Made by a program: the position numbers and the translations under genes. DNA of 64,000 nucleotides, taken from CBDCVN01 sp965223045 (GTDB lineage: Bacteria; Deinococcota; Deinococci; Deinococcales; Trueperaceae). Below the pieces are notes generated by a model, which did no database searches, was not told the origin of the DNA, and saw nothing but the letters and a program-made list of their open reading frames with translations. Shown here piece after piece: positions 9,027 through 19,417 of the stretch (position 1 is the stretch's first letter; every line of letters starts with the position of its first letter). Where the stretch lies: the NCBI GenBank assembly GCA_965223045.1, contig CBDCVN010000013.1, forward strand, positions 1,302,001-1,366,000, read 5' to 3'.

Positions 9027-9278
9027 CTGCTCAAAGATGCTTTCAACGAAGCTACGGGCATGGTGATATGTTGCCCTTTGACAAAAACTAATAGGAATTT
9101 CCCCTTTCATGCGGCTGTAACACAAAGTTCATTAGTTACAGGGTTCGTTATGTGTGAGCAACTTAAATCTTTTGATTACCAAAGCTGGAATATCAATTTC
9201 ATAGAAAAAGCTTCTAAAAATCTATTGGTTGAAGTTTTAGCTATTGTAGATGCTTGTTTGTTTGAGATCGTATCCTAA
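9027..9278 (+). pseudogene. MazF/PemK-type toxin, N terminus lost
   Basis: The frame is open from the ISf border: LLKDAFNEATGMVICCPLT, then FPFHAAV, TGFVMCEQLKS and an acidic C-terminal helix. These are the typical strands and helix of MazF endoribonucleases. About 30 N-terminal residues, including the basic first strand, were removed with the ISf-linked deletion. No antitoxin gene remains upstream. An ATG at 9060 could still make a 72-residue fragment, unlikely to be active. Confidence 0.75.
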
Positions 9279-9286
9279 AAGCATGG

Positions 9287-9300
9287 TAAGATAAAAAGCT
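9287..9300 (+). promoter_or_regulatory. -10 box of the BTAD regulator
   Basis: TAAGAT at 9287-9292 lies eight bases before the ATG at 9301, implying a leaderless or near-leaderless mRNA. A possible -35, TTGAGA at 9262-9267, is 19 bp upstream. No Shine-Dalgarno sequence. Confidence 0.45.
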
Positions 9301-12300
9301 ATGTCTACTTATGTCAGGTTGCTTGGTACCCCTGCTATAAAATGGCAAGATGAATGGCTAGAGCCCCCAACAGGTAAAATCTCTGCCCTTTTGTACTACC
9401 TTGCTTACCAAGGTGGTTGGGTTAGCCGTGAAAAACTTTCCTATATTTTTTGGCCAGATATACCTGAAACTAATGCTCGCAGTAATTTAAGAAAGATATT
9501 AAGCAGAACCAAAAACCTAGACTATGTTGTAGATTTAGAGAGCGAAAGAACTCGTTTGCGTTGGAACATTTGTACTGATGTAAAAGACTTTAAGTATGCT
9601 ATTGATGCCAAGAACCTTTTGACAGCAACGCAAATTTATACTGGTGAATTTCTACAAGGTGCTAGGCTTGATGATTCTCCTGAGTTTGAGAGTTGGCTCG
9701 AGACTACTCGAGAAGACTTAAATAATGTATGGCATAAAACAGCGTTTTCACTAGCAGCCCAACTAGAAGCCAACAAGAGCTATGAAGAGGCTGCAGAAGT
9801 TCTCTTACCTTTACGTAAAGCTGACCCATTTGCCGAAGAAGTGTTACGCTATGAACTTCGTTATTTATATTGGGCCGAACAACGCAGCAAGGCTCTGCAA
9901 ACTTTTGAATCATTTCAAAAATTCTTAAAAGATGAGCTAGATGGTGAGCCTGAAGCAGAAACAATTGAATTAGTTGAAAGCATCAAACAAAAATCTTTAG
10001 AGTTGCCAGCTACTACTTCTATGGTAGCACAAGCTATAGTTGATACTAGTAGAGTTATTGAGGGTTCATTTGTTGCTAGACAACAAGAGCTAGATCAATT
10101 AAATGACTTCCTAAAAGTAGCTTTGGCTGGTAAACGGCAACTAATATTCATTACTGGGGAAGCAGGCTTAGGAAAAACTGCTTTAGTTAATACTTTCCTA
10201 GCACAAATTAAAGAGAAGGCAAACTTAAGAATTGCATTTGGTCAATGCCTCGAGCGCTCGAGCCAAGGTGAAGCTTATATGCCTGTATTAGAGGCACTAG
10301 GTCACTTATGTGAAGAGGCTGATGGCAAGGAAGTCATTGCACTATTAGCCAAAAGAGCACCTTCTTGGTTAGTACAAATGCCTTGGCTAATAACTGATGA
10401 GGAATTTGTAGCTTTACAAAATAAAGTCTTGGGCTCTACTTGTGAGCGTATGTTAAGGGAAATGGTGGAAACGCTCGAGCATCTTACTGCTAGTAAACCA
10501 TTAGTATTACTGCTAGAGGATCTTCACTGGGGCGATAATTCCACTTTAGATTTGCTTACCTACTTAGCACAACGCCAAAAACCAGCTCATTTGCTGATAA
10601 TAGCTACTTATCGCCTTGGCGAAATGCAAATCCCTGACCACCCTTTGCAAAGCATGAAACAAAGATTAAGTATTTTTGGGCATTGTGCAGAAATAACCTT
10701 GCCACTTTTAGTGGAAACTGATGTGAATGACTATCTGACTAAGCGCTTTCCAGAAGCAAAATTATCTACTGAATTTACTGAGTTGTTACATAAACGTACA
10801 GATGGTCATCCACTTTTTCTGCGTAGTGTAGTAGATACTTGGTTAGCACAAGGAGCAGAGTTAGATGACAAGGAAAGATTTGCAGAACTCTTGCAAGAGA
10901 TACCAGAAAATGTACGTCAGTTAATAGAACATCTCTATAATCAACTTGATTCTGTAGGGCAAAACATTCTAGAAGCAGCAAGTGTGGTGGGATTAGAATT
11001 TGCAGCAGCAACAGTAGCAGCAACTATTGATGTTAAGGAAGAAGATATTGAAAATCACTGCATCAAACTAGCCAAACTAGGGAGTTTTTTACAAGAAACC
11101 ACTACAGCTGAATGGCCCGATGGTACAGTCTCAACACGGTTTAAATTTCAACATCAGCTCTATCAAGAAATTCTTTATAAGCAAATACCAGCAGGACGTC
11201 AAGCACGAATGCATCGTAATATTGGTGAGAGGCTCGAGGCAGGTTGGGCTAAACTTGCTACTCAAAAAGCAGCTGAATTAGCAGGACATTTTATATGTGG
11301 GCGTGACCACTTAAAAGCTATAGAGTACTTGCAATTAGCAGCAAGACAGGCCATACAACGCAGTGCTTATAAGGAGGCTATCAACCATCTTACCAAAGCA
11401 CTTAATCTTCTTAAAAAGGTTAATGTAGCTGACAATAAAAAATTAGAGCTAAGCATATTAGCTGCCTTAGGACCTCCCCTTAGCGCTACTAAGGGCTGGG
11501 CTAATCCAGAGGTGGAAAATCTTTATAAGCGTGCTAATGAACTGTGTAAGTCTCTAGGGGACCCTCCTCAGGTAGCTTTCATATGGTTTGGACTAGCCAC
11601 AATGTATGAGTCACAAGGTGATTTTAGCAAGGCACAAAAAATGATGGAGAAGCGTTTAGACCTACCTTATGATTGGCATGATGGTGAAATCTTGCTCGAG
11701 TCTATTGACTTATTAGCTTGCTCTACATTCCATCAGGCATCTTTTAATACTGCCTTAAAACATGCAGAACAAGGACTTTCTTTGTATGATCCAAAGCATC
11801 ACCGAAAGATAATGGCTTCCTATGGTGAAAACCCGGGTGTGGGTTGTTATGGCTGGGCTTCTCTAGCACTTTGGTGTTTAGGCTATCCAGATCAAGCTTT
11901 ACAAAGAGCATTTGATGGCTTAAAGCAAGCTGAGGAACCTAATCACCTTTATAGTCTAGCAAGCGCCCAAACTCATGTGGCATGGCTATATCAATTACGG
12001 TTAGAAAAGAAATCAACTGAAGAGTGGGCAGAGACTGCTATAAATATTGCTGCTGAGAATGGTTTTCCTTATCGTTTGGCTAAAGGAACTATTTTCAAAG
12101 GTTGGGCCTCAGTCATGATTAATCAGCAAGAAGATGGCCTAGATTTAATGCAAGAAGGTTTAGCTGCCTGTCGAGATGTTGGTGCAGAGTTAGATCGCCC
12201 TTATTATCTTGCTTTGTTAGCAGAAGCAAGTAATCAATTTGGCTATGTAGATCAGGGACTCGAGGCTTTAACAGAAGCATTAGAAATAATACAAAGTTGC

Positions 12301-12636
12301 CAAGACTACTTTTACAAAGCAGAAGTTCTTCGGCTTAAAGGAGATTTACTTTTAAAAGCAGGTGGTCAACAGGCTGCCAATGAAGCCGAGGAAAACTTTC
12401 AGCAGGCACTTAAAGTAGCTAAAGACCAAGAAGCTCGTATGCTTGAGCTTAGGGCAGCTATGAGTTTAGGTAAGTTCTGGCAAAAACAAGGCAAAACTGC
12501 TGAAGCTCACTCAATGATTAATGGTGTTTATATCTGGTTTACTGAGGGTTTTGATACTGATGATTTGTTGGGGGCTCGAGCATTTTTAGATGAGTTAAGC
12601 AGTGAGGTTGGACAAACACAGCTTGCTACTTTGTAA
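9301..12636 (+). CDS. BTAD/SARP-type regulator with AAA ATPase and TPR domains
   Basis: 1111 residues. Residues 1-95 are an OmpR-like winged helix. About 95-240 is the bacterial transcriptional activator (BTAD) helical domain. About 260-560 is a STAND-type AAA module with Walker A GEAGLGKTALV and Walker B LVLLLEDLHWGD. From about 640 to the end are TPR-like repeats rich in ALxxAEQGL-type helices. Such proteins are ligand-gated transcription activators; the inducer is unknown. Intact, monocistronic, and ends in a likely hairpin terminator. The frame contains seven or more CTCGAG palindromes. Confidence 0.85.
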   Translation: MSTYVRLLGTPAIKWQDEWLEPPTGKISALLYYLAYQGGWVSREKLSYIFWPDIPETNARSNLRKILSRTKNLDYVVDLESERTRLRWNICTDVKDFKYAIDAKNLLTATQIYTGEFLQGARLDDSPEFESWLETTREDLNNVWHKTAFSLAAQLEANKSYEEAAEVLLPLRKADPFAEEVLRYELRYLYWAEQRSKALQTFESFQKFLKDELDGEPEAETIELVESIKQKSLELPATTSMVAQAIVDTSRVIEGSFVARQQELDQLNDFLKVALAGKRQLIFITGEAGLGKTALVNTFLAQIKEKANLRIAFGQCLERSSQGEAYMPVLEALGHLCEEADGKEVIALLAKRAPSWLVQMPWLITDEEFVALQNKVLGSTCERMLREMVETLEHLTASKPLVLLLEDLHWGDNSTLDLLTYLAQRQKPAHLLIIATYRLGEMQIPDHPLQSMKQRLSIFGHCAEITLPLLVETDVNDYLTKRFPEAKLSTEFTELLHKRTDGHPLFLRSVVDTWLAQGAELDDKERFAELLQEIPENVRQLIEHLYNQLDSVGQNILEAASVVGLEFAAATVAATIDVKEEDIENHCIKLAKLGSFLQETTTAEWPDGTVSTRFKFQHQLYQEILYKQIPAGRQARMHRNIGERLEAGWAKLATQKAAELAGHFICGRDHLKAIEYLQLAARQAIQRSAYKEAINHLTKALNLLKKVNVADNKKLELSILAALGPPLSATKGWANPEVENLYKRANELCKSLGDPPQVAFIWFGLATMYESQGDFSKAQKMMEKRLDLPYDWHDGEILLESIDLLACSTFHQASFNTALKHAEQGLSLYDPKHHRKIMASYGENPGVGCYGWASLALWCLGYPDQALQRAFDGLKQAEEPNHLYSLASAQTHVAWLYQLRLEKKSTEEWAETAINIAAENGFPYRLAKGTIFKGWASVMINQQEDGLDLMQEGLAACRDVGAELDRPYYLALLAEASNQFGYVDQGLEALTEALEIIQSCQDYFYKAEVLRLKGDLLLKAGGQQAANEAEENFQQALKVAKDQEARMLELRAAMSLGKFWQKQGKTAEAHSMINGVYIWFTEGFDTDDLLGARAFLDELSSEVGQTQLATL

Positions 12637-12659
12637 GCTCTGGTTGCTAACTAGGATGA

Positions 12660-12680
12660 AAAAGCTTGAGTATAGCTTTT
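12660..12680 (+). terminator. Hairpin terminator after the BTAD regulator
   Basis: AAAAGCT, seven-base loop, AGCTTTT, then T and A residues. Starts 24 bases after the stop codon. Short stem. Confidence 0.5.
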
Positions 12681-12819
12681 TACTGCTTGAGCTTTTGGGT
12701 TCTGCAACAAAATTTGGGAATGGCTTACTGTTCAACGTGATAGCGCATTAGCTGCTTTGAGAAGACTAGTTGATGAAGCGCGAAAGAATGCCTCTGTTGA
12801 AGATATCATTAGAGAATTT
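12681..12819 (+). other. Possible gene remnant
   Basis: A short open frame reads QRDSALAALRRLVDEARKN and continues into the hairpin at 12820. It has no start codon or ribosome site and looks like the tail of a deleted gene. Family not identified. Confidence 0.3.
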
Positions 12820-12849
12820 AGCGACCCATTAAATAGGGGTCGCTTTTTT
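12820..12849 (+). terminator. Strong intrinsic terminator
   Basis: GCGACCC (12821-12827) pairs with GGGTCGC (12837-12843), followed by six T. Probably the native terminator of the deleted gene remnant. On the other strand it lies just beyond the macroglobulin stop. Confidence 0.75.
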
Positions 12850-12898
12850 GTAAAGTAAGAGAGTCAAGATTACCTAGACTCTAGACATAGCACAAAGG

Positions 12899-15800
12899 CT
12901 ACTCACCTGCACTAACTTGCAGAGTTTTCTGCCTTCCTATTCCCCGAACTTCTGGTTCATACATAAGCCAAGCTTGTGTAGGTAAAGCTGCAAAAGTCCC
13001 TGGCGTCTCAGCCCGCAAGATGTAGGTAAACTCTACAGGCCTGCTTAGGTAAGTAAAGTAGTAATCCACTCGTTCGTCACGGACATCACGCCCATCATAC
13101 CAATAGTTCCAACCATAATAATTGTAGCCGTAGCGTGGTTTTACCCCTGCGATTCTAAAAGAGTTATCATTTTCAATGACGCGGTAGCCTGCTGGCAAAG
13201 GTTCATTCACTAATACATAGCGGTAGTCACCTTTGGGCTTGAGTTTGACTGTTACTAAAACATAATCACCTACACTGGCCTCTTTTAGAGGTTTGCGAGT
13301 GTAAGTGTAACGCTGCTCACGCTCATTAAATTCAGGGGTTAGTGACTCATAGGTACGATTTATAGAGAAGTGTTCAGCATCAATTTTGATAAAGTTTCTT
13401 TCTTCAAAGAAAGAAACACTAGCACTTAAGTAAAGTGTGCCACTACCATTAACTGTTACTTCTAGTTGGTTCTCACCAGCTTGTAATTCACTCAGATCAA
13501 GCTTTATCGCTTCATTCTGTTGTCCTACAATAAGTTTCTCCTCAAGTTGACGACTATTCAAATTAACTACTACATTATACTGTGCGTCACTCTCCCCCTT
13601 AATCTCGGCTAGGATTAGAGCAGATTTAATTACGGCAGCAGTGTCTTTAGTAGAAACCCAACGCGCTCCTTTGCGCTCTAGGAGTAACCAGTTAACTATT
13701 TTAGGAATAATGGGGTCATTGGGGCGTAAACGAGCTAGGGCTTCAAGCCCATAAGCAGTAATCTCAATCTGGTCATCATTCCAGTAATATCGCGCCGCAT
13801 TGCTTTCCCAATAAGCAAACCTTTCATGCTCACTTACTTTGTCTAGAAGGGTATCAAGGTAAATATTGGCTCTGTTTTCATGTCCAGCAATAGCAAGGGC
13901 TAAAGCACTTAAAGCCATGCCGTAGGGGGACATGTCATAGCGACCCACTTTGATACCTAAACCAGTTATGTCTTTGTTTGCTCGAGCCAAAGCATAATAA
14001 GCATAAGCCCGTGCATCGGAATCAGTTAAATGATAATTACTATAAGTAGTGTCACTAGTTACAAAGTTGTTTAAGTATTCCAGAGCATTTTCTAAAATCC
14101 AAGAACGCACATTATAGCCTGCTTCTTGAGCATGAATGAGGCCGTTAACCACATAGGCAGTAATAAAAGGATTAGACTCGTCATACTGCCAAAAACCCCA
14201 ACCACCATCGCTGTGCTGAAAGCTATAAAGGCGCTTTAAGCCCTTGGCTACAATGTCATCAAGATTTTCAGCTATATCTTCAGGTAGCATAGCCAAGTCC
14301 CCTGCTTGTGCAGCTAAAACACTAGGTAAAAAGCGGCTCATAGTTTGTTCAGTACAGCCATAGGGGTAACCTGCTAGATAGGCTAGAGCAGGGGAGACTG
14401 CTGCTGCTAATGATGGTGTTAGATAAAGTGCGCCTTGAGTGCTGTTTAAATCTACTTTTTCTGGTAAGTTAAAACTCCAAAGGCTAGTTCCGCTATCAGC
14501 CCAACCTATCTCATCACGTACACCATGAGGTAGCACTGGTACAGGGATTTTCATAGCGTCGCTGGCTTCGGGGGTAAGAGCTGTTGCTGTTAAGTAAGCA
14601 GTACCTGTATCAGAAGCAGTAGCCTCAAAGTCAGCGGTGCCCCTTGCATTTGCTGCTAGATTAATGGTTTGTGGCTCAGAGTTTGCAACTTCAAAGCCTT
14701 CTGCTGCTAGTTCTAATTGACCTTCTTGGTCACTATCTAAATTGTTTTGGCCTATAACTCTTACAGAAGCTTCATCACCACGAATGAAAAAGCGTGGTGT
14801 AGCCAAGCGGGCAATAACAGGTAAAGTAGTGGTGACTGAATAGGTGTTTTCTCCTACTTGATCACCTAGAGTAATAACCCTTGCGGTCAAGCGCCACTCA
14901 GTTAAGTTATCAGGAAAGGTGACTTCAACTGTTGCTCTACCATTTTCATCAGTTTCTATAGTAGGTAACCATAAGATGGTGTCTTTAAAGTCTTCACGCA
15001 GTTCTGCCTCAGCAAAACCAGCATCTTTGCTTTGGGCAAAGACACTTTCATTCATAGCTGCTCGAGCACCCTCAGGTTCAGGAGCTGCTTCTAAAGAACC
15101 TACAGCTGTATCTGATAATGTAGAAACATTGCCAAAATAGTACCAAGCACTAAGCTGTGTACCCACAATGTTACTCTTTAAACCATAGAAAAAACCACGT
15201 ATATCTGGTGTGTTGTCAGGGCGAACTAAGAAAATACCCTCATCTACCAAGGCAAGAGCCACTTGGGCTTGTACACCCTCACCTTCAGTATTTGATAGGC
15301 GCAAATCAAAAGTGCCAACTTCACCCGGCTCATAGGTATCAGAGTTAGAGGTGATTTCTACATTCAAAAACTTACCTACAGGGGGAACTTTAAAACCTGC
15401 AGTTTCGTAGTACATTTCCCCGTCACCCACTATAGCTACAGCAATAAACCCGTTGGGAGACATGTCTTCAGTAATTTCTAACTCATAGGTCAGAGCTGTG
15501 CCTTCAATTTCAATTAATTCCACACTTCTTAAAGCCTCTCCCTCATGGGTTAAAAGTACATGAGCATCCTCAATAGGCGATTGAATAACGAAACGAGCCA
15601 TTTCGCCTATTTCATATTCAGGCTTATCAGCGCGTATAGAAATAGCATCGTAAGCCCAGTACCAACGTGAACTCCCTGAGACCCAAACTGAGTCGCTAGC
15701 GCTAGTTGCCTTGCCTACTTCATCTTTAGCTTCTACAATAAGACTATAAGAACCTTGTCTATCAAAGGGAATCTTGACTATTGCTTCACCATTAGCATCA

Positions 15801-17314
15801 GTTTCTCCTTGAATAATCTCTTTATTGTCTTGTTGCCTACCAATACCTCGTCGCCAGTAATAGCGCTCACTATTTAAGCTAAAAGGTACACTGATTGGGT
15901 TTCCTTCTAGATCTTCGGCTTGTACACGTACTTGCGCTTCTTCTCCTTCTTCATAAGCGTAGCGGTCGGTAGAAACGTTTAATACGATGTTTGCACGGTA
16001 AGCAGTAACTTTACCTGTGCCACTAATTTCACGCCTAGCTTCATCTGTTACCCCTGCTTGTATAGTTATTTGGTAGTCTTCGTCTTCAAGGGGAAGGTCA
16101 ATTTCTATTTCTAGCTCACCAGCTTCATTTAAGACGCCTTCACCCCTGTCAATCATTTCACCACCGTAGTAGCTCGAGTAACTATAGTCTTCATAGAAAC
16201 CAAAGCGAGAAGTATAGCGGTAGCGATAATATGGCTGTTTAAGCACAGCATAATTAACTTCTCCTCCAGCCACAGCGCCACCGAAAAGATACTCTGCTTT
16301 AATTACAAATTTTGCCTTACCCCCTTGAACAGTAAAATTCTCATCAGACTCAACGGTTACTTTATATTCAGGCTTTTGGAATTCCTCTACATAAAAATCA
16401 CTGCTATGGGAATCTCCTAGAACTGTTGTTTCAATGCTATAGCGACCTAGTGGTGGTTCAGCACCTAGCCTAATCTCCCCATGAAAACTGCCGTATTCAT
16501 CGGTAGTGAAAGTTTCACGGTAGATTTCTTCATAGTCGGCATCACGAATTGTCACGATAGCTTCTTCATCAGCTAGGGTTTCTAAACCTGCAGGTGAGCG
16601 TGCTGTACCTTTAAAATAAACTGTGTGTGTAGGACGATATACTGAACGATCTGTATGCAAATAAACCTTGCTCTTACGCAAGCTCCAACTTTGCCAGTAA
16701 CTACTGCTAAAGGCCCATGATTTGCCAGCATTAGCAGCTAGTACAGGATCACCCTCGCCTCTCTCAAAACGAGCTATACCATCATTGTCACTAAGAATCT
16801 CACTTAAGATTTCTTCACTAGCAAGCAAATAAACACTACTTTTTTTAGGGTTGCCACTTTCTAAGTTGGCTGTGTAGGTTAACACTAAATCTTTATCAGA
16901 CTTAACAACCATTCCCAAGTCTGTTACCAAAATTAAAGTGGCTGCAGCCTGCTCCCCCTCACCTGCTTGAGCAAAGTACATTCCTAAAGGTAATCCTTGC
17001 ACTTTAGTTGTTTCATAATAATTTCTTTTGCGCTTTTTTAATGAGTAGGTACGTAGTAAATTTAAATCAAGTTCATTACTACCTTGAAAACCTCTAGGTC
17101 CTCCTAGCTCTAAAACTTTTTCAGGATTTGTAATATGATAAAGGCTCAGTTCCGTACGCTCATTATCACCTAAATAGACTTCTAGATTAATGGTGTCTCC
17201 CGGGGCGTAAGTTCCCCCACCATAAAGCGACATCCTAGCTTGGGCAGTACTGGCTAGGAGTAAGCCTAGCAGAACCATAAGCAAGAAAAACTTGAGGGTG
17301 CGACATAAATACAT
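12899..17314 (-). CDS. Bacterial alpha-2-macroglobulin
   Basis: 1471 residues. A Sec signal peptide (about 1-26, FFLLMVLLGLLLASTAQA) has no lipobox Cys, so the protein should be soluble in the periplasm or secreted. Macroglobulin (MG) domains fill most of the N-terminal half. The thioester motif GCTEQ appears in PYGCTEQTMSRFLP, followed by the alpha/alpha barrel (SFQHSDGGWGFW) and receptor-binding-like C-terminal strands. Bacterial members trap attacking proteases through the thioester. The usual partner, penicillin-binding protein 1C, is not next to it here. Shine-Dalgarno GGAGG lies just before ATG. Runs toward the BTAD gene. Confidence 0.9.
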   Translation of the reverse strand: MYLCRTLKFFLLMVLLGLLLASTAQARMSLYGGGTYAPGDTINLEVYLGDNERTELSLYHITNPEKVLELGGPRGFQGSNELDLNLLRTYSLKKRKRNYYETTKVQGLPLGMYFAQAGEGEQAAATLILVTDLGMVVKSDKDLVLTYTANLESGNPKKSSVYLLASEEILSEILSDNDGIARFERGEGDPVLAANAGKSWAFSSSYWQSWSLRKSKVYLHTDRSVYRPTHTVYFKGTARSPAGLETLADEEAIVTIRDADYEEIYRETFTTDEYGSFHGEIRLGAEPPLGRYSIETTVLGDSHSSDFYVEEFQKPEYKVTVESDENFTVQGGKAKFVIKAEYLFGGAVAGGEVNYAVLKQPYYRYRYTSRFGFYEDYSYSSYYGGEMIDRGEGVLNEAGELEIEIDLPLEDEDYQITIQAGVTDEARREISGTGKVTAYRANIVLNVSTDRYAYEEGEEAQVRVQAEDLEGNPISVPFSLNSERYYWRRGIGRQQDNKEIIQGETDANGEAIVKIPFDRQGSYSLIVEAKDEVGKATSASDSVWVSGSSRWYWAYDAISIRADKPEYEIGEMARFVIQSPIEDAHVLLTHEGEALRSVELIEIEGTALTYELEITEDMSPNGFIAVAIVGDGEMYYETAGFKVPPVGKFLNVEITSNSDTYEPGEVGTFDLRLSNTEGEGVQAQVALALVDEGIFLVRPDNTPDIRGFFYGLKSNIVGTQLSAWYYFGNVSTLSDTAVGSLEAAPEPEGARAAMNESVFAQSKDAGFAEAELREDFKDTILWLPTIETDENGRATVEVTFPDNLTEWRLTARVITLGDQVGENTYSVTTTLPVIARLATPRFFIRGDEASVRVIGQNNLDSDQEGQLELAAEGFEVANSEPQTINLAANARGTADFEATASDTGTAYLTATALTPEASDAMKIPVPVLPHGVRDEIGWADSGTSLWSFNLPEKVDLNSTQGALYLTPSLAAAVSPALAYLAGYPYGCTEQTMSRFLPSVLAAQAGDLAMLPEDIAENLDDIVAKGLKRLYSFQHSDGGWGFWQYDESNPFITAYVVNGLIHAQEAGYNVRSWILENALEYLNNFVTSDTTYSNYHLTDSDARAYAYYALARANKDITGLGIKVGRYDMSPYGMALSALALAIAGHENRANIYLDTLLDKVSEHERFAYWESNAARYYWNDDQIEITAYGLEALARLRPNDPIIPKIVNWLLLERKGARWVSTKDTAAVIKSALILAEIKGESDAQYNVVVNLNSRQLEEKLIVGQQNEAIKLDLSELQAGENQLEVTVNGSGTLYLSASVSFFEERNFIKIDAEHFSINRTYESLTPEFNEREQRYTYTRKPLKEASVGDYVLVTVKLKPKGDYRYVLVNEPLPAGYRVIENDNSFRIAGVKPRYGYNYYGWNYWYDGRDVRDERVDYYFTYLSRPVEFTYILRAETPGTFAALPTQAWLMYEPEVRGIGRQKTLQVSAGE

Positions 17315-17331
17315 GTTTCCTCCATATGCTT

Positions 17332-17345
17332 AGCATAATTATGCT
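17332..17345. promoter_or_regulatory. Perfect 14-bp palindrome upstream of the macroglobulin gene
   Basis: AGCATAATTATGCT lies 18 bases before the start codon, in the 5' region of the mRNA or at the promoter. It could bind a dimeric regulator. No partner known. Confidence 0.4.
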
Positions 17346-17432
17346 AGTTTACACTTTAAAAGTACTAATTTTGAAGTGCATAAATAATAGAGTTGTTCGG
17401 AAATAGCCAAATCAGCTAAAATAGTAGCTAGT

Positions 17433-17848
17433 ATGGTAGTTTTCAAAACCAGAAGTGACAGACAAGTAAGAGCCTTGACAGGTTTGCCTGAAGAAAAGAT
17501 AAATGAGTTAGAGACAGTGTTTGAAGAGGTATATGAGGAGCAAAGTCAAAAAGACTATGAAGAACAACAAGCTAAAGGGGAAAGAGAACGATCTAGGGGA
17601 GGAGGAAGAAAAAGTAAACTTCCTTCTACTAAACACAAACTCGAATTTATTCTCTACTACCTGAAAAGTTATCCTACAATGGATGAATTAGCAGAGAAGT
17701 TTGATATGTCTCGTTCCAGTGCACACTATTGGGTACATAAGCTGCTGCCAATTCTCTCAGCAGCCTTGGCAAAATTAGGTATGTTGCCTAAGAGAGAGTT
17801 CAATACACCTGAGGAGTTAAAAGAAGCGCTTGAAGAAGCAAGAAAAAT
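17433..17848 (+). pseudogene. IS5-family transposase N terminus (ISb copy A)
   Basis: Residues 1-138 of the 311-residue ISb transposase, ending at ALEEARK where ISc is inserted. The helix-turn-helix FDMSRSSAHYWVHKL is intact. The nuclease domain is absent from this fragment. Confidence 0.88.
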
Positions 17849-18428
17849 CAGGCTTTTTTCATGAAGAAGAATTCTCACGAAAAGCCCACTAATTTTTATG
17901 AATAAACTGAAGAGGCAAAATTTAGAGTATTTTAGTTCCTTAAGGGATAATTGGGATTTTAAATCAGTTTGTTTTAGACAAGAAAATCTAGCATTCTTAT
18001 GAAATTGTTGTGCTTCATGAAATCAAAAGAAAAAGAAGAAATGATGTGTAGGTATGAAAAACACAGGAACTACACATCAAGCGAGTATACCAAGTCCAAT
18101 AGCATATGTTATGAGGGTTAGAGAGGAACGGCAATTAAGCAAATGCCGTTATAGCATGGAAACATTATGGAGGCTTGTGCTAATGGGGATTTGTGCTGGG
18201 TCTGAAAATGTTCGAGAGCTACACCAGTGGCTTGAAGATCAAGCAGAGGAATTATATGAGCAGGGGTTTAGAACTCTAAAAGGTGAAAAGTACCTCCCCT
18301 CTGAGGTTACATTGTATAGATTTTTCTGGATTCTAGAGAGGTGTATTGTGGAATTAGAACACCAACTTAAAATATGGGCAATAGAAACACTGAATAAAGT
18401 AATTCCAGTGAGTGAGATGTTAGTGATT

Positions 18429-19417
18429 AGAGTTGTTCTGAAATAAATAAATCGGTCAAAATAAAGGAATGTTACTACCAAGAGATGACCGACAAGTAAG
18501 AAGTATAACAGGATTGAGCGAAAAGAAAGTAGAGGAACTAGAACCTGCATTTGCTAAAGCTTTAGAAGACCATGAAAAGCAACGTTATGAAAAGGCTCTA
18601 GAAGCAGGGAAAGTACATCGTAAGCCAGGAGGAGGAAGAAACAGTAAACTAAGTACAGTCAATATAAAACTGTGCTTTATTCTTTACTACCTTAGACTTT
18701 ACCCAACGTTTGATGTTCTAGCGGAGAAATTTGATTTATCACGATCTAATGCCCATGCTTGGGTACAACGTCTTACACCAATAATGGCGAAAACTCTAAG
18801 TGGTTTGGGATATATGCCAGCTAGAGAGTTTGAAAACATAGAGGATTTCAAAGCAGCTTTTGAGGGACTTGACGAAATACTGATTGATGTTACAGAGCGA
18901 GAACATCAACGCCCAAAGGATGATGAAATGCAACAGGAGTTATACAGTGGCAAACAGGGTAACCACACGCAGAAAAACACAGTGATAAGCAGCAAGGAGA
19001 AGGTAATTTTGTTTGTGGGACAAACCTTTGGAGGACGGAACCATGACTATGCAATGCTAAAGGAAGAATTTCCACCTGAGGAGGAGTGGTTTGAGGATAT
19101 TAAAGTGGCAGTAGATTTAGGATATCAAGGAATCGAGAAAGATTATGAAGGAGCAGATGTTGCAATACCTCATAAGAGACCTAGGAAGAGCAAAGCCAAC
19201 CCTAATCCCAAGCTTAGTAAAGAGCAGAAGGCTCACAACCAAGCAGTGAGCAAGATACGTGTATATGTTGAGAATGCCATTGGAGGAATGAAGCGTTTCA
19301 AGATTCTTGTGTATGCTTTTAGGAATCGTATTAAGGGATTTGTTGACGATGTAGTAGGAGTTTGTGCTGGTTTATGGAACTGCCTTATTGCCTAATTCCT
19401 TATTTCAGAACAAGTCT
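18429..19417 (+). mobile_element. ISa copy 3 (IS5 family), complete, 989 bp
   Basis: Same ends as copy 2. Flanked by ATT at 18426-18428 and 19418-19420. Inserted in the ISc transposase gene. Confidence 0.93.
18469..19395 (+). CDS. IS5-family transposase (ISa copy 3)
   Basis: 308 residues, intact; reads Q in MQQELYSGKQ as copy 1 does. Same helix-turn-helix and DDE_4 layout as copy 2. The young, undamaged state and correct target duplication suggest recent transposition. Confidence 0.9.
   Translation: MLLPRDDRQVRSITGLSEKKVEELEPAFAKALEDHEKQRYEKALEAGKVHRKPGGGRNSKLSTVNIKLCFILYYLRLYPTFDVLAEKFDLSRSNAHAWVQRLTPIMAKTLSGLGYMPAREFENIEDFKAAFEGLDEILIDVTEREHQRPKDDEMQQELYSGKQGNHTQKNTVISSKEKVILFVGQTFGGRNHDYAMLKEEFPPEEEWFEDIKVAVDLGYQGIEKDYEGADVAIPHKRPRKSKANPNPKLSKEQKAHNQAVSKIRVYVENAIGGMKRFKILVYAFRNRIKGFVDDVVGVCAGLWNCLIA

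Noticed and set aside
12700..12860. Small gene between the BTAD regulator and the macroglobulin
   Set aside because: No start codon or ribosome site, and the frame runs through a strong terminator hairpin; kept only as a remnant.
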